Source: Flavobacterium lotistagni (lineage in GTDB: Bacteria; Bacteroidota; Bacteroidia; Flavobacteriales; Flavobacteriaceae). From it: a stretch of DNA of 64,000 bases. This document shows, in pieces, positions 31,848-41,120 of the stretch; position 1 is the first letter of the stretch; every line of letters begins with the position of its first letter. The notes beneath the pieces were generated by a model. That model made no database searches and had not been told where the DNA came from. It saw only the letters and a program-made list of their open reading frames with translations. Location of the stretch: positions 1 to 64,000 of the forward strand of contig NZ_JAAJBU010000012.1 in assembly GCF_011392125.1 (NCBI RefSeq), in the 5' to 3' direction. The position numbers were made by a program, and so were the translations under genes.

Positions 31848-32250
31848 TAAATGTTATAGAATTTTAGCGATGCGAGTAACGCAGTGAAGACTTCGCACCT
31901 CAACAAGTTTTGCATAAAAATATTGTGCTTGTGGATTCAAGAACCAACACCCGAAACCCTATACCGATGGAAAAATTACGTAAAAACCCGTAATCCGCTT
32001 TGCGTATTTTCCTCTCAAAATGTAGTGTTTTTACGTAAACCTAGGTATCATAAAACATCTTACTTTTATGAATCCCAAATAGTTATCTAGAATTCATCTT
32101 TTCAAGATAACACTACTACCTAAAACTTTAGCTTAAAATTTAAAAAACTACAAACCAACCGTTTATAGGGAAGATAGCTTTTGATGGTTTAATGCCTATG
32201 TGATACTGAATTCGGAACAAAATGATTGTCAATTCATTTAATCCATTCAC
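31848..32250. other. Intergenic stretch with sua5-end-like repeat and operator-like motifs
   Basis: 31885-31921 closely resembles the end of the sua5-type gene (about 27865-27905, CCTCAACAAGTTTTG shared). Further on, TACGTAAAAA occurs near 31978, TTTTTACGTAAAC near 32030, and TACTTTTA near 32061 could be a -7 box. This is probably the control region of the 32.2-43.6 kb operon. The 68-codon ORF at 31884-32090 is not convincing. Confidence 0.5.
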
Positions 32251-35200
32251 ATGAACAATATTTCGAAACATACCCCTCATACTTTTATCAAAAACATCGC
32301 TATCGGCTTGCCTGACGATTTCAAATTCATCAATATTCCCAATGGCACCGACAAAAAATCAAATAAAAATTTTATTGGCAGAAAGGCGCAGATCATCAAA
32401 TTTTTGTCTTTCTTGAATTCTTCCAACAAAGGTGTTTACCTCATTACCGGCTACAGAGGAATGGGAAAAACCAGTTTTGTAAATCATGTGTTGTATCAGT
32501 ACCAGAAAAAATCCAACCTCAAGAAACTCGGCAAGTTCAAGAACCGGAAAAAAATTATTCCACTGCACCTGACCATCTCGCAGAACGCCCCTAAGGAATC
32601 TGATGTGTTGAAGCAAGTAGTGAGCAGCATCAATGACAGTTTCGGCCGTCAAAAAAACAAAACGTTCGACCTCATTTTTGCTTCAAAATACTTTTTCCTT
32701 TATGCGCTGCTGTTGGTTTTTGGGTACAAACTCTTTATTCATTTGTGCAAGATACAGGTCAAGGATATTTTTTTGAATCACATTGATTTTTCCACCATCG
32801 TCCTTTTTATATTCCCTTTGATCATTCTGCATTGTTTCGAGCTTTTCTACAAAAATCAGAACAAAGCCTACAATCGGATTAGCAACTTGATGGAACGCTG
32901 TTTTTCCGAAGTAAGTCATGAAAACGCCAGCGAAACCAATGTCAGCCTCATAAAAGATTTCGGCCTGAAACTCAGTAATAAAAAAAACAAGACCTACAAT
33001 GTGGCCAATACAAAGGAAATTGAGTTTGAATTGATTCAGTTTCTGCGCGAAGCCCAAAAAGAACACTACGAGTTTATCTTCATTTTTGACGAATTGGACA
33101 AAATCGAACTCAACAGCAGCAACCACAATCTCAATGATGAGTTAGACCATTTCGAGAACAAAAATGCCGGGCCGCTGAACAATCATATTCGGAACCGTAA
33201 AAAAGCCGTGTTGAATATCATTACTGGACTGAAGAATTTTTTCACCACAGCCGAAGCGCGTTTTGTCTTTATTGCCGGCCGCGAGATGTTTGACGCTTCG
33301 TTAGCCGATATTTCCGATAAGCAATCGCCGTTGAGCAGTATCTTCACGTTCATTTTTCATATCGAAACACTGCTTAAAGAAATTGGGAACAACCACAAAA
33401 ACTATTTCTCGCTGAGTATCGCCATCGAGGAATTTATCTTTGAAAAGCAACTCAGCCACCAAGGCTGCCCTATCGGTTCAATCGATGAGTTCATTGCCGA
33501 TTATAAAAACCGGAACCGGGCTTCCAAAAACGTGTCGGAGGAGGCAGAGAAAATCTATTTTACTATTCTGAACTTCATTACCTATCTGATTTATCGTAGC
33601 AGCGGATCGCCTAAAAAACTGATCCAAGCTTTCCATGAATTTGTCAAGCCGTCGGAGGTAATCGAACGGGATGAGCAGAACCATTTCCTAATCAAAGCTA
33701 ATGATATGGATTCTAAGTACTTTCTATACTTCAACAGCAGCGAACAATACCGAATTAGTTTTATCAATTCAATTTATCGCCCTTTTATTATCCAATATGG
33801 TAAAAGCTACAAAAGCTTTAGTGAGAATAGTGTGATATCAATTCCATACTATTTCGATCACTTGTTCAAGTTTCATCCATTTGCCTTCTCGATGTCTAAC
33901 TTGGAACTGATTCCAGATTTAATCACCATCAATAAAACCATCAATTTAAGGGAAGACATTAGTCAGGTAATTCAGTATTTATTGAAATCCCATGTCCGGA
34001 ATACTGACATTGAACTCTTCGACTATAAATTTCACAGCAAGACTGCCAATGAAATTGCCTACATCTCTAAAATATTTGAGACCGAAGAAGCAGCTTTCAA
34101 TTTTACACTAGATGAAAGTTATCCGGCCAAAATGCTTTTATCAGATAAAATCAAGGAATACAGAAGCATTCATTCGCGTTATAAAATGGATTCAGATGTC
34201 TTGAATCCGCAAATTTTCTCAATTGCTAATTTGAATTCAAGTTTGGGCGACATTTATTTTTTCGACCAAGAATTTCACGAGGCCATTTGTTGCTATTCTG
34301 ATGCTATTCGAAGCATTAACAATTTAAAAATCCACAAAATCAATTTCAGGGATTTTATCGGGCTAATCAGAAATAAACTAAAATTGGGGCTTTGTTTCGA
34401 GAAAATCTACTCTTTTGAAGAAGCCTTGAGTTTCTACAGCGATTGCATACAAGACATCAAACGCTTTTACAAATACTATTTGAAAAACGCGGAATATTTC
34501 AATTTCAGTGGTCAAACCAATGAGCTCAACAAACCATTTTTTACCTCTTCGCTTAACGATCTGCAACAAATTTCGATTCAAGCTTTTCTGGCCAACATAT
34601 ACATTCAGGAGAAGATGGGTCAGGAAGGCATTACGACAGCTCGCGTCAAGGCTGAAATGGCCGACTTTTATCGCATTACCGATTTCATCTCTTTACATTC
34701 GGGCCGCAACAATATCATCATTGCCAACAGTATGCTGCATTTGGCCAAGCTGCTTTACTACAAAAACAGTTCGGTTCATACTGCTGATTATACTGATGAT
34801 TACACCAACCAATATCCAATATGGTATCAAAAGCTTTATGAACAATTGACGACCTTGCTTGAACCTATAAAATACCAGTTCAGAAGGCAACCCATTCTCG
34901 CTTTGATGACTTATCTGATTGGCCTGGATGAAATCATGAAATCGAGGGACTTCTTTATAAATCAACCAATTAAAAACGAACTATTGTGCTTATCTGTAAA
35001 TCAAAACCCCAATGGTGTCAATGCGGTTATATTGATATACATCGAGCTCATTGAAAAATTTTTCAGCAGTAATTCTGGGGGCAAAGAAGCTTTTATTTCC
35101 AATCACCTGAGGTATATGGCTTCATTCTTATCCTCGATCGGAGATTGTTTGCTTTGTTTGAAAGATCACTCAAAAACGCAGAAAGTAACTAAAATAAACC

Positions 35201-36189
35201 TGAATGACATTTATAAAGGTGCAAAAACAGGCAGTTTCATTACAGGCCTGAACACTTCTCCGTTGGCTTTGATGCTCAAATGCTATTACTATTCCGCCAA
35301 GCTATACGAAAAAAACGGACAAATCAGTTCTGCGCAATACCAGTATCAAAAAATCATACAGGTTTTATCTCATGTGCTAACCGATGACGCCGATTCGATA
35401 GCAACGCCGCTTTTCAATGACATCATCTTGCCGGCTTTGGATCTTTATTACACTTCTTTGGGGCAATCACAAAGGCACATCATCAAAAAGAGTAAAGAGG
35501 ATGAAATCGGGCAATCTGATACTACCACTTTGGAGCAAACCGATGCGCTGATGCAACAGATCTATAAACTCCCGAACCATCAAGACATCAAAGAAACCCT
35601 TTTATATTTCAAAAGGTTGCTACTGAAGGTACAACTCGACCCAAAACCAAAAGCCATCGCCCCATCAGTTTCCTCTCAGCATCTACGGGTGTTGGAACTT
35701 GAATACAATTCTAGGGTGTTGGCCAGGAAACTCAAATCCGAAAAAACCGATGCAGTGAGTTTCATCAGCTATATCTATAACCAAAGTTCCATCCTGAGAA
35801 TTTTTAAGATTTATGGCAGCGACTACATTTTCGGCCCCAGCTTCAATGCCCATATCCATTATAAAATGGCCAAAACTATTCAGGATAACAAAACCTTGGC
35901 GCAAGACCCAGACCTCATACACAGGATAGACGAGCTCATCGGAGGCCATTCCTATTCTGCTTTGGATGTCGATTATCATTATCGAAGAGCCGTTGATTAT
36001 TACAATATCGCCATTGAATTGCATACTGCCGGGCAGGAATACAACCGCAAGATGAGGGAAATGGTTTATCTCGAAGACGATTTCAACGACCATCGCTTTC
36101 ACTTCGGGGCTGCCTTGGAACGCTATTATATGATGCATAATGTGTATCAGGACAAGATTGAAGAAATAAAAAAAGAACTTAAAAAATAA
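32251..36189 (+). CDS. Membrane-embedded P-loop NTPase with long helical C-terminal region
   Basis: This 1312-aa protein has Walker A TGYRGMGKTS (about residues 66-75), two hydrophobic helices inserted after it (about 147-200, YFFLYALLLVFGYKLF and VLFIFPLIILHCFELF), and Walker B FIFIFDELDKIE (about 272-283). A sensor-like RFVFIAGREMF follows. Residues from about 650 to the end are helical with TPR-like periodicity (YFFDQEFHEAICCYSDAIRS). This is the architecture of signal-transducing STAND/AAA-type ATPases; exact family is uncertain. It is the first gene of an eight-gene co-directional cluster. Confidence 0.8.
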   Translation: MNNISKHTPHTFIKNIAIGLPDDFKFINIPNGTDKKSNKNFIGRKAQIIKFLSFLNSSNKGVYLITGYRGMGKTSFVNHVLYQYQKKSNLKKLGKFKNRKKIIPLHLTISQNAPKESDVLKQVVSSINDSFGRQKNKTFDLIFASKYFFLYALLLVFGYKLFIHLCKIQVKDIFLNHIDFSTIVLFIFPLIILHCFELFYKNQNKAYNRISNLMERCFSEVSHENASETNVSLIKDFGLKLSNKKNKTYNVANTKEIEFELIQFLREAQKEHYEFIFIFDELDKIELNSSNHNLNDELDHFENKNAGPLNNHIRNRKKAVLNIITGLKNFFTTAEARFVFIAGREMFDASLADISDKQSPLSSIFTFIFHIETLLKEIGNNHKNYFSLSIAIEEFIFEKQLSHQGCPIGSIDEFIADYKNRNRASKNVSEEAEKIYFTILNFITYLIYRSSGSPKKLIQAFHEFVKPSEVIERDEQNHFLIKANDMDSKYFLYFNSSEQYRISFINSIYRPFIIQYGKSYKSFSENSVISIPYYFDHLFKFHPFAFSMSNLELIPDLITINKTINLREDISQVIQYLLKSHVRNTDIELFDYKFHSKTANEIAYISKIFETEEAAFNFTLDESYPAKMLLSDKIKEYRSIHSRYKMDSDVLNPQIFSIANLNSSLGDIYFFDQEFHEAICCYSDAIRSINNLKIHKINFRDFIGLIRNKLKLGLCFEKIYSFEEALSFYSDCIQDIKRFYKYYLKNAEYFNFSGQTNELNKPFFTSSLNDLQQISIQAFLANIYIQEKMGQEGITTARVKAEMADFYRITDFISLHSGRNNIIIANSMLHLAKLLYYKNSSVHTADYTDDYTNQYPIWYQKLYEQLTTLLEPIKYQFRRQPILALMTYLIGLDEIMKSRDFFINQPIKNELLCLSVNQNPNGVNAVILIYIELIEKFFSSNSGGKEAFISNHLRYMASFLSSIGDCLLCLKDHSKTQKVTKINLNDIYKGAKTGSFITGLNTSPLALMLKCYYYSAKLYEKNGQISSAQYQYQKIIQVLSHVLTDDADSIATPLFNDIILPALDLYYTSLGQSQRHIIKKSKEDEIGQSDTTTLEQTDALMQQIYKLPNHQDIKETLLYFKRLLLKVQLDPKPKAIAPSVSSQHLRVLELEYNSRVLARKLKSEKTDAVSFISYIYNQSSILRIFKIYGSDYIFGPSFNAHIHYKMAKTIQDNKTLAQDPDLIHRIDELIGGHSYSALDVDYHYRRAVDYYNIAIELHTAGQEYNRKMREMVYLEDDFNDHRFHFGAALERYYMMHNVYQDKIEEIKKELKK

Positions 36190-36193
36190 AATC

Positions 36194-36973
36194 ATGGATG
36201 TCGAAATCAATTTGACCCATCAAGGGTATGATACTATTCCGTGCCCTGTGGATTCTTGTTCACAGGTTACCAAAACCCATCAAGGTCTCAAAAACGATCA
36301 AACCCCGATGGTTGATGCTGCGTTCACTGATAAGGCGTTGATTTGGTTTCCGCTCGGGCTCTATTTGGTATTGAGCCTTTTTCAGTGTCACTACTACCGC
36401 AGGAAAATTTTCAAACCCAATTCATTGACGCAATTGAATAAGCGGCTGGCCGATGATCTGAGTAAAAGCTTTCATGACGATCGGCACTCGGCTTCACTGT
36501 TGAAAAAAGAAAGGCTTAAAGCCGATTTTCTTTTGGGTTCCATAGCTTCCACGGTCACCATCACAAAGAAAAAAAAGGAAGAATTCAAAGCCGGGTTAGC
36601 GCTCAACTACCATCAACTTGGCCGTTTGAGGACACTCAATGCTCAGATGATATACTTTTTAAGCAAACACAACCATAAAACCAGCCTTGACATCGTGGAC
36701 CAGTTTTATGAAAGGGTCTATCAAAATGAACACAACAAGAAAATTCAATTGATGGTTGAGCAAAATATAAAGCGGGCCAAATCGGATTATAAAAAACCTC
36801 AATCGGGCGTCTTCTTTTTCCATCTGATTCTAAACTTTCTGATCGGCAGTATCTGTTTTACACTATTTTATTATGGCATTAAACACGAAAAAATAGACTT
36901 TGTGACCATCACACTACAGACCTCGCTTTTGGTGATATTTTGCTTGCTCTATAAGTTTTTCAGAAAATTCTAA
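36194..36973 (+). CDS. Membrane protein (259 aa) of the NTPase operon
   Basis: It starts 4 nt after the NTPase stop. One hydrophobic helix lies near residues 50-65 (IWFPLGLYLVLSLF) and two at the C-terminus (FFFHLILNFLIGSICFTLFY; ITLQTSLLVIFCLLYKFF), with a cytosolic charged helical region between them. No known domain is seen. Tight spacing suggests it works with the NTPase. Confidence 0.7.
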   Translation: MDVEINLTHQGYDTIPCPVDSCSQVTKTHQGLKNDQTPMVDAAFTDKALIWFPLGLYLVLSLFQCHYYRRKIFKPNSLTQLNKRLADDLSKSFHDDRHSASLLKKERLKADFLLGSIASTVTITKKKKEEFKAGLALNYHQLGRLRTLNAQMIYFLSKHNHKTSLDIVDQFYERVYQNEHNKKIQLMVEQNIKRAKSDYKKPQSGVFFFHLILNFLIGSICFTLFYYGIKHEKIDFVTITLQTSLLVIFCLLYKFFRKF

Positions 36974-37125
36974 TACGTAAAAACAACCAAAACAACCCAT
37001 TGTTTCCTGCCAAGCAAGCCTTTCTGAGGAAAATCCGGGCAGCGTCCAGGGAAAACCCTGAAGCCACTAGAAACAGAAGCAGTAACATTGATTTGTCGAA
37101 ATTAATTCAAACCAAGACCAACACC

Positions 37126-38592
37126 ATGAAAAAAACACCACAAGAATTCATTCGGCAAACCGGCATCGAAGCAGAACTCGCCGAATTGAAAAAAGAACTC
37201 GCCGAGAAAAAAAAGAAATTTTCCGATGTGACCGATCTGCAAGGCCACCAATATGTTGACTTGGTGCAACAAGGTGGCGGCGTTTGGGGTATCGCACTAC
37301 TCGGATTTGTCTATGTCATGGAACAAGTGGGCATTCGCTTTTTTTCTTTGGCCGGAACCAGTGCCGGTGCTATCAACGCAATGGCCATGGCCGCTATCAA
37401 CGAAAAACACGAAACTAAGACTGAAGAAATATTGCAATTGTTGATTGATTTACCACTCGATTCGCTCATGGATGGTAAATCCAGCCGTGGCTTCACTGCT
37501 TTTGAAAGAAAACTGATCGGATTCTTCATCAAGTTTACTTGGTTCGGCGCTTTGATCAAAACGGTGCTGTTCGTTCTGTTTTTGGTGGTTGTGGCTAGCA
37601 GCTTGGCTACGGCAATACTAGCTTACAGCGACTCGCCTTTTCTGTATCCGGTGAGCATCATCACGATCATCGCTTGGGTCATTGCTTTGTTGTTGACTTT
37701 GCTCACATGGCGTCGTCTGAATCAGGTCAAGAAAGGTTTCGGACTCAACAAAGGCGATTATTTCCACCGCTGGGTCACTGACAAGATTCTGGAAGGCAAA
37801 ACCCTTGAAGATCTTAAAAACCACTTCAGCAAAGTGCCTAAAGATTTGAAACTGGAACCGCCTACGCCCACCAACCACAGAAAACCCGACGAACTTCCTC
37901 CCAGAGTACCGAGGCTAGCCTTCATCACGGCCGATATCACCACCCAGAACAAAATTGAGTTTCCCCGGATGTGGCCGTTGTATTACGATGATCTGCAATC
38001 GGTAAATCCGGCAGATTTTATCAGGGCCAGTATGTCGATTCCGATCTTTTTTGAAGCTTATCAGAAATCAGTATGGAAAGAAGCCGTCTCAGTTCAAAGA
38101 AGGGCGCAATGGCAAGAACTACTCAACTGGGATACCAAACGCCCGATTCCGCCCAAAGTGCTTTTTGTGGATGGAGGCTCGTTGTCTAACTTCCCAATCA
38201 ACATCTTCTTCAACCCTAAGAACGATGCGCCACGCCTGCCTACTTTCGGGATCCGTTTGGTCGATAAAAAAGATGACAATGAATTTAACATTCAAACCTT
38301 AACCAATCTGGCCGGCAAAATCATCAGCACAATGAAGCTTAGCAGCGACAAAGAATTCATCAATAAAAATGCTTCGTATGCGCAAGGCATCGCTTATGTA
38401 GAAATTGGCGATAAAATTTCATGGCTCAACTTTTACATGGACGAACCCCAAAAGCAAGAGCTCTTCCGAATAGGCGCCCGAGAGGCCATGCGCTTTCTTA
38501 GAGCATTTGAGTGGGAGCAGTACAAGGCCAATCGCGTAGAAGAAAAACTCAAGCAAACCAACACCCAGTTGTTCAATCCGAATAATTGGTGA
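37126..38592 (+). CDS. Patatin-like phospholipase with inserted membrane helices
   Basis: This 488-aa protein has an N-terminal coiled coil, the oxyanion loop GGGVWG (about residue 50), nucleophile motif GTSAGA (about 76) and the catalytic Asp in VDGGSLSNFP (about 349). Two membrane helices (VLFVLFLVVVASSLATAILA; VSIITIIAWVIALLLTLL) are inserted at about 142-195 between the catalytic motifs, an uncommon layout. I chose ATG 37126; the ORF extends to 37000. The enzyme should hydrolyse membrane lipids. In defence systems patatins act as membrane-damaging effectors; that role here is inference. Confidence 0.9.
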   Translation: MKKTPQEFIRQTGIEAELAELKKELAEKKKKFSDVTDLQGHQYVDLVQQGGGVWGIALLGFVYVMEQVGIRFFSLAGTSAGAINAMAMAAINEKHETKTEEILQLLIDLPLDSLMDGKSSRGFTAFERKLIGFFIKFTWFGALIKTVLFVLFLVVVASSLATAILAYSDSPFLYPVSIITIIAWVIALLLTLLTWRRLNQVKKGFGLNKGDYFHRWVTDKILEGKTLEDLKNHFSKVPKDLKLEPPTPTNHRKPDELPPRVPRLAFITADITTQNKIEFPRMWPLYYDDLQSVNPADFIRASMSIPIFFEAYQKSVWKEAVSVQRRAQWQELLNWDTKRPIPPKVLFVDGGSLSNFPINIFFNPKNDAPRLPTFGIRLVDKKDDNEFNIQTLTNLAGKIISTMKLSSDKEFINKNASYAQGIAYVEIGDKISWLNFYMDEPQKQELFRIGAREAMRFLRAFEWEQYKANRVEEKLKQTNTQLFNPNNW

Positions 38593-38659
38593 TTTGCAAT
38601 CCTTAGAATGCTGCTTAGCACAGATAACTCTAATCACTAAACCTTTAAACAACAATATC

Positions 38660-39613
38660 ATGAAAATTAAAGTAACCAATTTTAATGTGGAAAATCTGTT
38701 CAACAGATACTCGTTCTTGGATCAGGCATGGGAAAACAAAGATTATAATAAATTTATTCAAGTAATTGATGTAGTTTCATTGGCGGGGCGTGACGGTTCA
38801 TTGGTATCGTATCAAACAACCAACATCCAACGAAATAATACTGCCATGGCGATCTTAGAAACCGAACCTGATTTTTTGGCAGTTCAGGAAGTCGAAAATA
38901 TAGAAACTTTAAGGGTTTTCAACAATAAATACTTAGATGATTACTTTGAGCATATTTTTTTACTTGAAGGCAATGATCCAAGAGGTATTGACGTGGGCTT
39001 TATGATTAAAAAAGGCTTGCCTTGCAAAGTTTTAAACATAAGAACAAATTGTGATCTGGGCGTTACTAGCAGGGTTTCTATTCCCAATATGGGATACATG
39101 AGTAAAGGAGCATTATTTTCAAGGGATTGTCTTGAAGTAGATGTGGAAATCAATAACAAAGTGATTACTTTCTTAGTCAATCACTTCAAAGCTCAAGACG
39201 GAAAAGAAAGTAGCATCAATAAAAGAATCACACAAGCAAAAAAAGTACTGGAGATTGCAAAAAAAGCTTTCGACCAAGGCAAACTACCGATTGTTCTGGG
39301 AGATTTAAACATGGATATCAACAAGCCTGAGAAACCTTCGGACAACTCAGTAAACTTATTAATTGACGATGGACTTCTGAAGGATCACTTCCCTAAAGAA
39401 ACCTGGACCCACTACTACACTTCAGGTAAAGAAGTAAGCCGTTTGGACTATATTCTACCACATGCATCGATAGAAGTAATCGAAACCGAAATTTTCAGAA
39501 AAGGGATAACCACTAAATGCAAGCAATATCAAGGTGACCGATTTGCTACTATTGGGCCTGAACATACCGAAGCGAGTGACCATTGTCCGACTAGTATTAT
39601 TATTGAAATCTAA
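38660..39613 (+). CDS. Endonuclease/exonuclease/phosphatase-family enzyme
   Basis: This 317-aa protein has the EEP fold signatures: VTNFNVENLFNR, FLAVQEVENIETL with the metal-binding Glu, VNHFKAQDG, VLGDLNMDIN and the C-terminal EASDHCPTSI. It cleaves phosphodiester bonds; substrates in the family range from DNA to phosphoinositides and sphingomyelin. No signal peptide is seen. ATG 38660 is chosen over an upstream in-frame ATG. Gap to the patatin gene is 67 nt, to the next gene 9 nt. Confidence 0.88.
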   Translation: MKIKVTNFNVENLFNRYSFLDQAWENKDYNKFIQVIDVVSLAGRDGSLVSYQTTNIQRNNTAMAILETEPDFLAVQEVENIETLRVFNNKYLDDYFEHIFLLEGNDPRGIDVGFMIKKGLPCKVLNIRTNCDLGVTSRVSIPNMGYMSKGALFSRDCLEVDVEINNKVITFLVNHFKAQDGKESSINKRITQAKKVLEIAKKAFDQGKLPIVLGDLNMDINKPEKPSDNSVNLLIDDGLLKDHFPKETWTHYYTSGKEVSRLDYILPHASIEVIETEIFRKGITTKCKQYQGDRFATIGPEHTEASDHCPTSIIIEI

Positions 39614-39622
39614 AACCGCTGA

Positions 39623-40705
39623 ATGATGACGCGCAGAAACACAAGATTATCAATTGACAACTTGCCTGATGTTTTTGTCATTTTAAAATGGATGCTGATT
39701 CTAGGCATGGTATTCATCATACTGTTGTCGTTGATTAACATCGAAACATTTGGCTTTAGAGTGTTGTATTCTATTGGAAATGCCATGCTGATTGCCGGTG
39801 CCTTCTACGGTGCAGGCGGACTGACCGGATTTTTGTTCGGCATCCCAAAGATTATTCAAAGCAATCATCTGGACGCAAAGGCAGAAGATATCCGAGAAAC
39901 CGATGTGATTCACAATGACAATTTAGTGCAAATTAGCGATTGGCTCACTAAAATCATTGTAGGAGTTGGCCTGACACAGCTCAACACCATTCCAAAATCA
40001 TTGTATCACATCGGTGAAAAATTGGGCACTTCCATTTTGGGTTATGATCCTAAAAACACACTGTGAACCAATGTCTCGGTGGCCATTATTCTTTATTTTT
40101 CGATTCTTGGGTTCATGATGGTGTACATCTGGACGCGGATTTATTTCTATCACATCCTGCAACAAGCCAAAATCAACTTCAAGAACATGTATAATGAAAC
40201 CGTTGAAAAACTCGACAATGTAATCAGCGAAAAGAAGGTAATTGAAGAGGAAAAACAAATCAGCAAAACCGAACTCGACGCGATTATCAAAACTTTCCCT
40301 GATGTCACTCAACTCATTAAGGAAGAGCAAAAGAGAATTAAGGAAGATGATGAAGCTGAAAGTGATCCGCACAAAGGAAAATTTGGTGGCTTGTCTGAGA
40401 ATTTCGGCCGCAAAATTAACGCCACGGTACGCGAAACTTCCTATGACAAAGAGCTCTTTGTTGTAGATTTAGAAGTAACCTCAACCAATCCGGACAAGCC
40501 GCTCCTGGGTATGGTGAAGTTCCACCTTCATCCGTCATTTCCTGTCGATGATGTTGAAGTTGATGCCGTCAACGGAAAGGCAGAATACAAACTCATTAGC
40601 TATGGCGCATTTACGGTAGGCATTGAAGCAGATGGCGGCACTACCCGATTGGAACTGGATTTGGCCCAATTGCCCGATGCCCCTAAATTATTTAAGGAAC
40701 GATAA
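39623..40705 (+). pseudogene. Membrane protein with C-terminal YEATS-like domain, split by in-frame TGA
   Basis: The frame from 39623 is continuous to 40705 except for TGA at 40064-40066. The first part has two membrane helices (WMLILGMVFIILLSLI; NAMLIAGAFYGAGGLTGFLF); the part after the stop has another (VAIILYFSILGFMMVYIW), a coiled coil, and a beta domain (LLGMVKFHLHPSFPVDDVEV, GAFTVGIEADGGTTRLELDL) resembling prokaryotic YEATS domains. The TGA lies at NTL-stop-TNVSVA, possibly from TGG. A GTG at 40079 could restart translation. It is unclear whether this is a mutation, error or two proteins. Confidence 0.7.
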
Positions 40706-40716
40706 AATTTAAAAAT

Positions 40717-41115
40717 ATGGATGCAGAATACAACGTAGGTACAGGAAGCAATAAAGTGTACCTGGAAATCATCACCACTCCTGAAAAGAATGGCGTACTG
40801 GTGACCCCTGAGGTCATATTTTACCCGGATAGCAAGCCGCAACCCACCCAACAGCAGGCCGGCGATTTCAATTTCAAATACGATCTGGGCACAAGGAATC
40901 AAATCAAAGGCGGCATGTTGACCGTGGAGATGGTTTTCGACTTGAAAAACCTCACTACCGGGCAACGGAAGCAATTTTTTGACGACCTCAAGATCAAGTA
41001 CAAATTCACTGGCGGGATCGCCGACGACACTTTCAAACATGATCCGGGGGATATCAAAGAAGACAGTGACAACGGAGAAATCATCATTACCAGAAAAGAC
41101 TTCTTTTTAAACTGA
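40717..41115 (+). CDS. Small beta-rich protein (132 aa)
   Basis: It starts 11 nt after the YEATS-like gene. The sequence (KVYLEIITTPEKNGVLVTPE, MLTVEMVFDLKNLTTGQRKQ, DDLKIKYKFTGG) suggests a beta sandwich. No signal peptide or membrane helix is present. It might be a soluble partner of the YEATS-like domain. No family is recognised. Confidence 0.6.
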   Translation: MDAEYNVGTGSNKVYLEIITTPEKNGVLVTPEVIFYPDSKPQPTQQQAGDFNFKYDLGTRNQIKGGMLTVEMVFDLKNLTTGQRKQFFDDLKIKYKFTGGIADDTFKHDPGDIKEDSDNGEIIITRKDFFLN

Positions 41116-41120
41116 GCACT

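Noticed and set aside
31884..32090. 68-aa ORF before the NTPase operon
   Set aside because: It begins in the decayed sua5-end repeat and crosses operator-like sequence; no domain seen.
27391..40066. Genome-wide recoding of TGA
   Set aside because: Other clearly complete genes in the window, such as hsdS and the tape measure gene, end with TGA, so TGA is a normal stop here.
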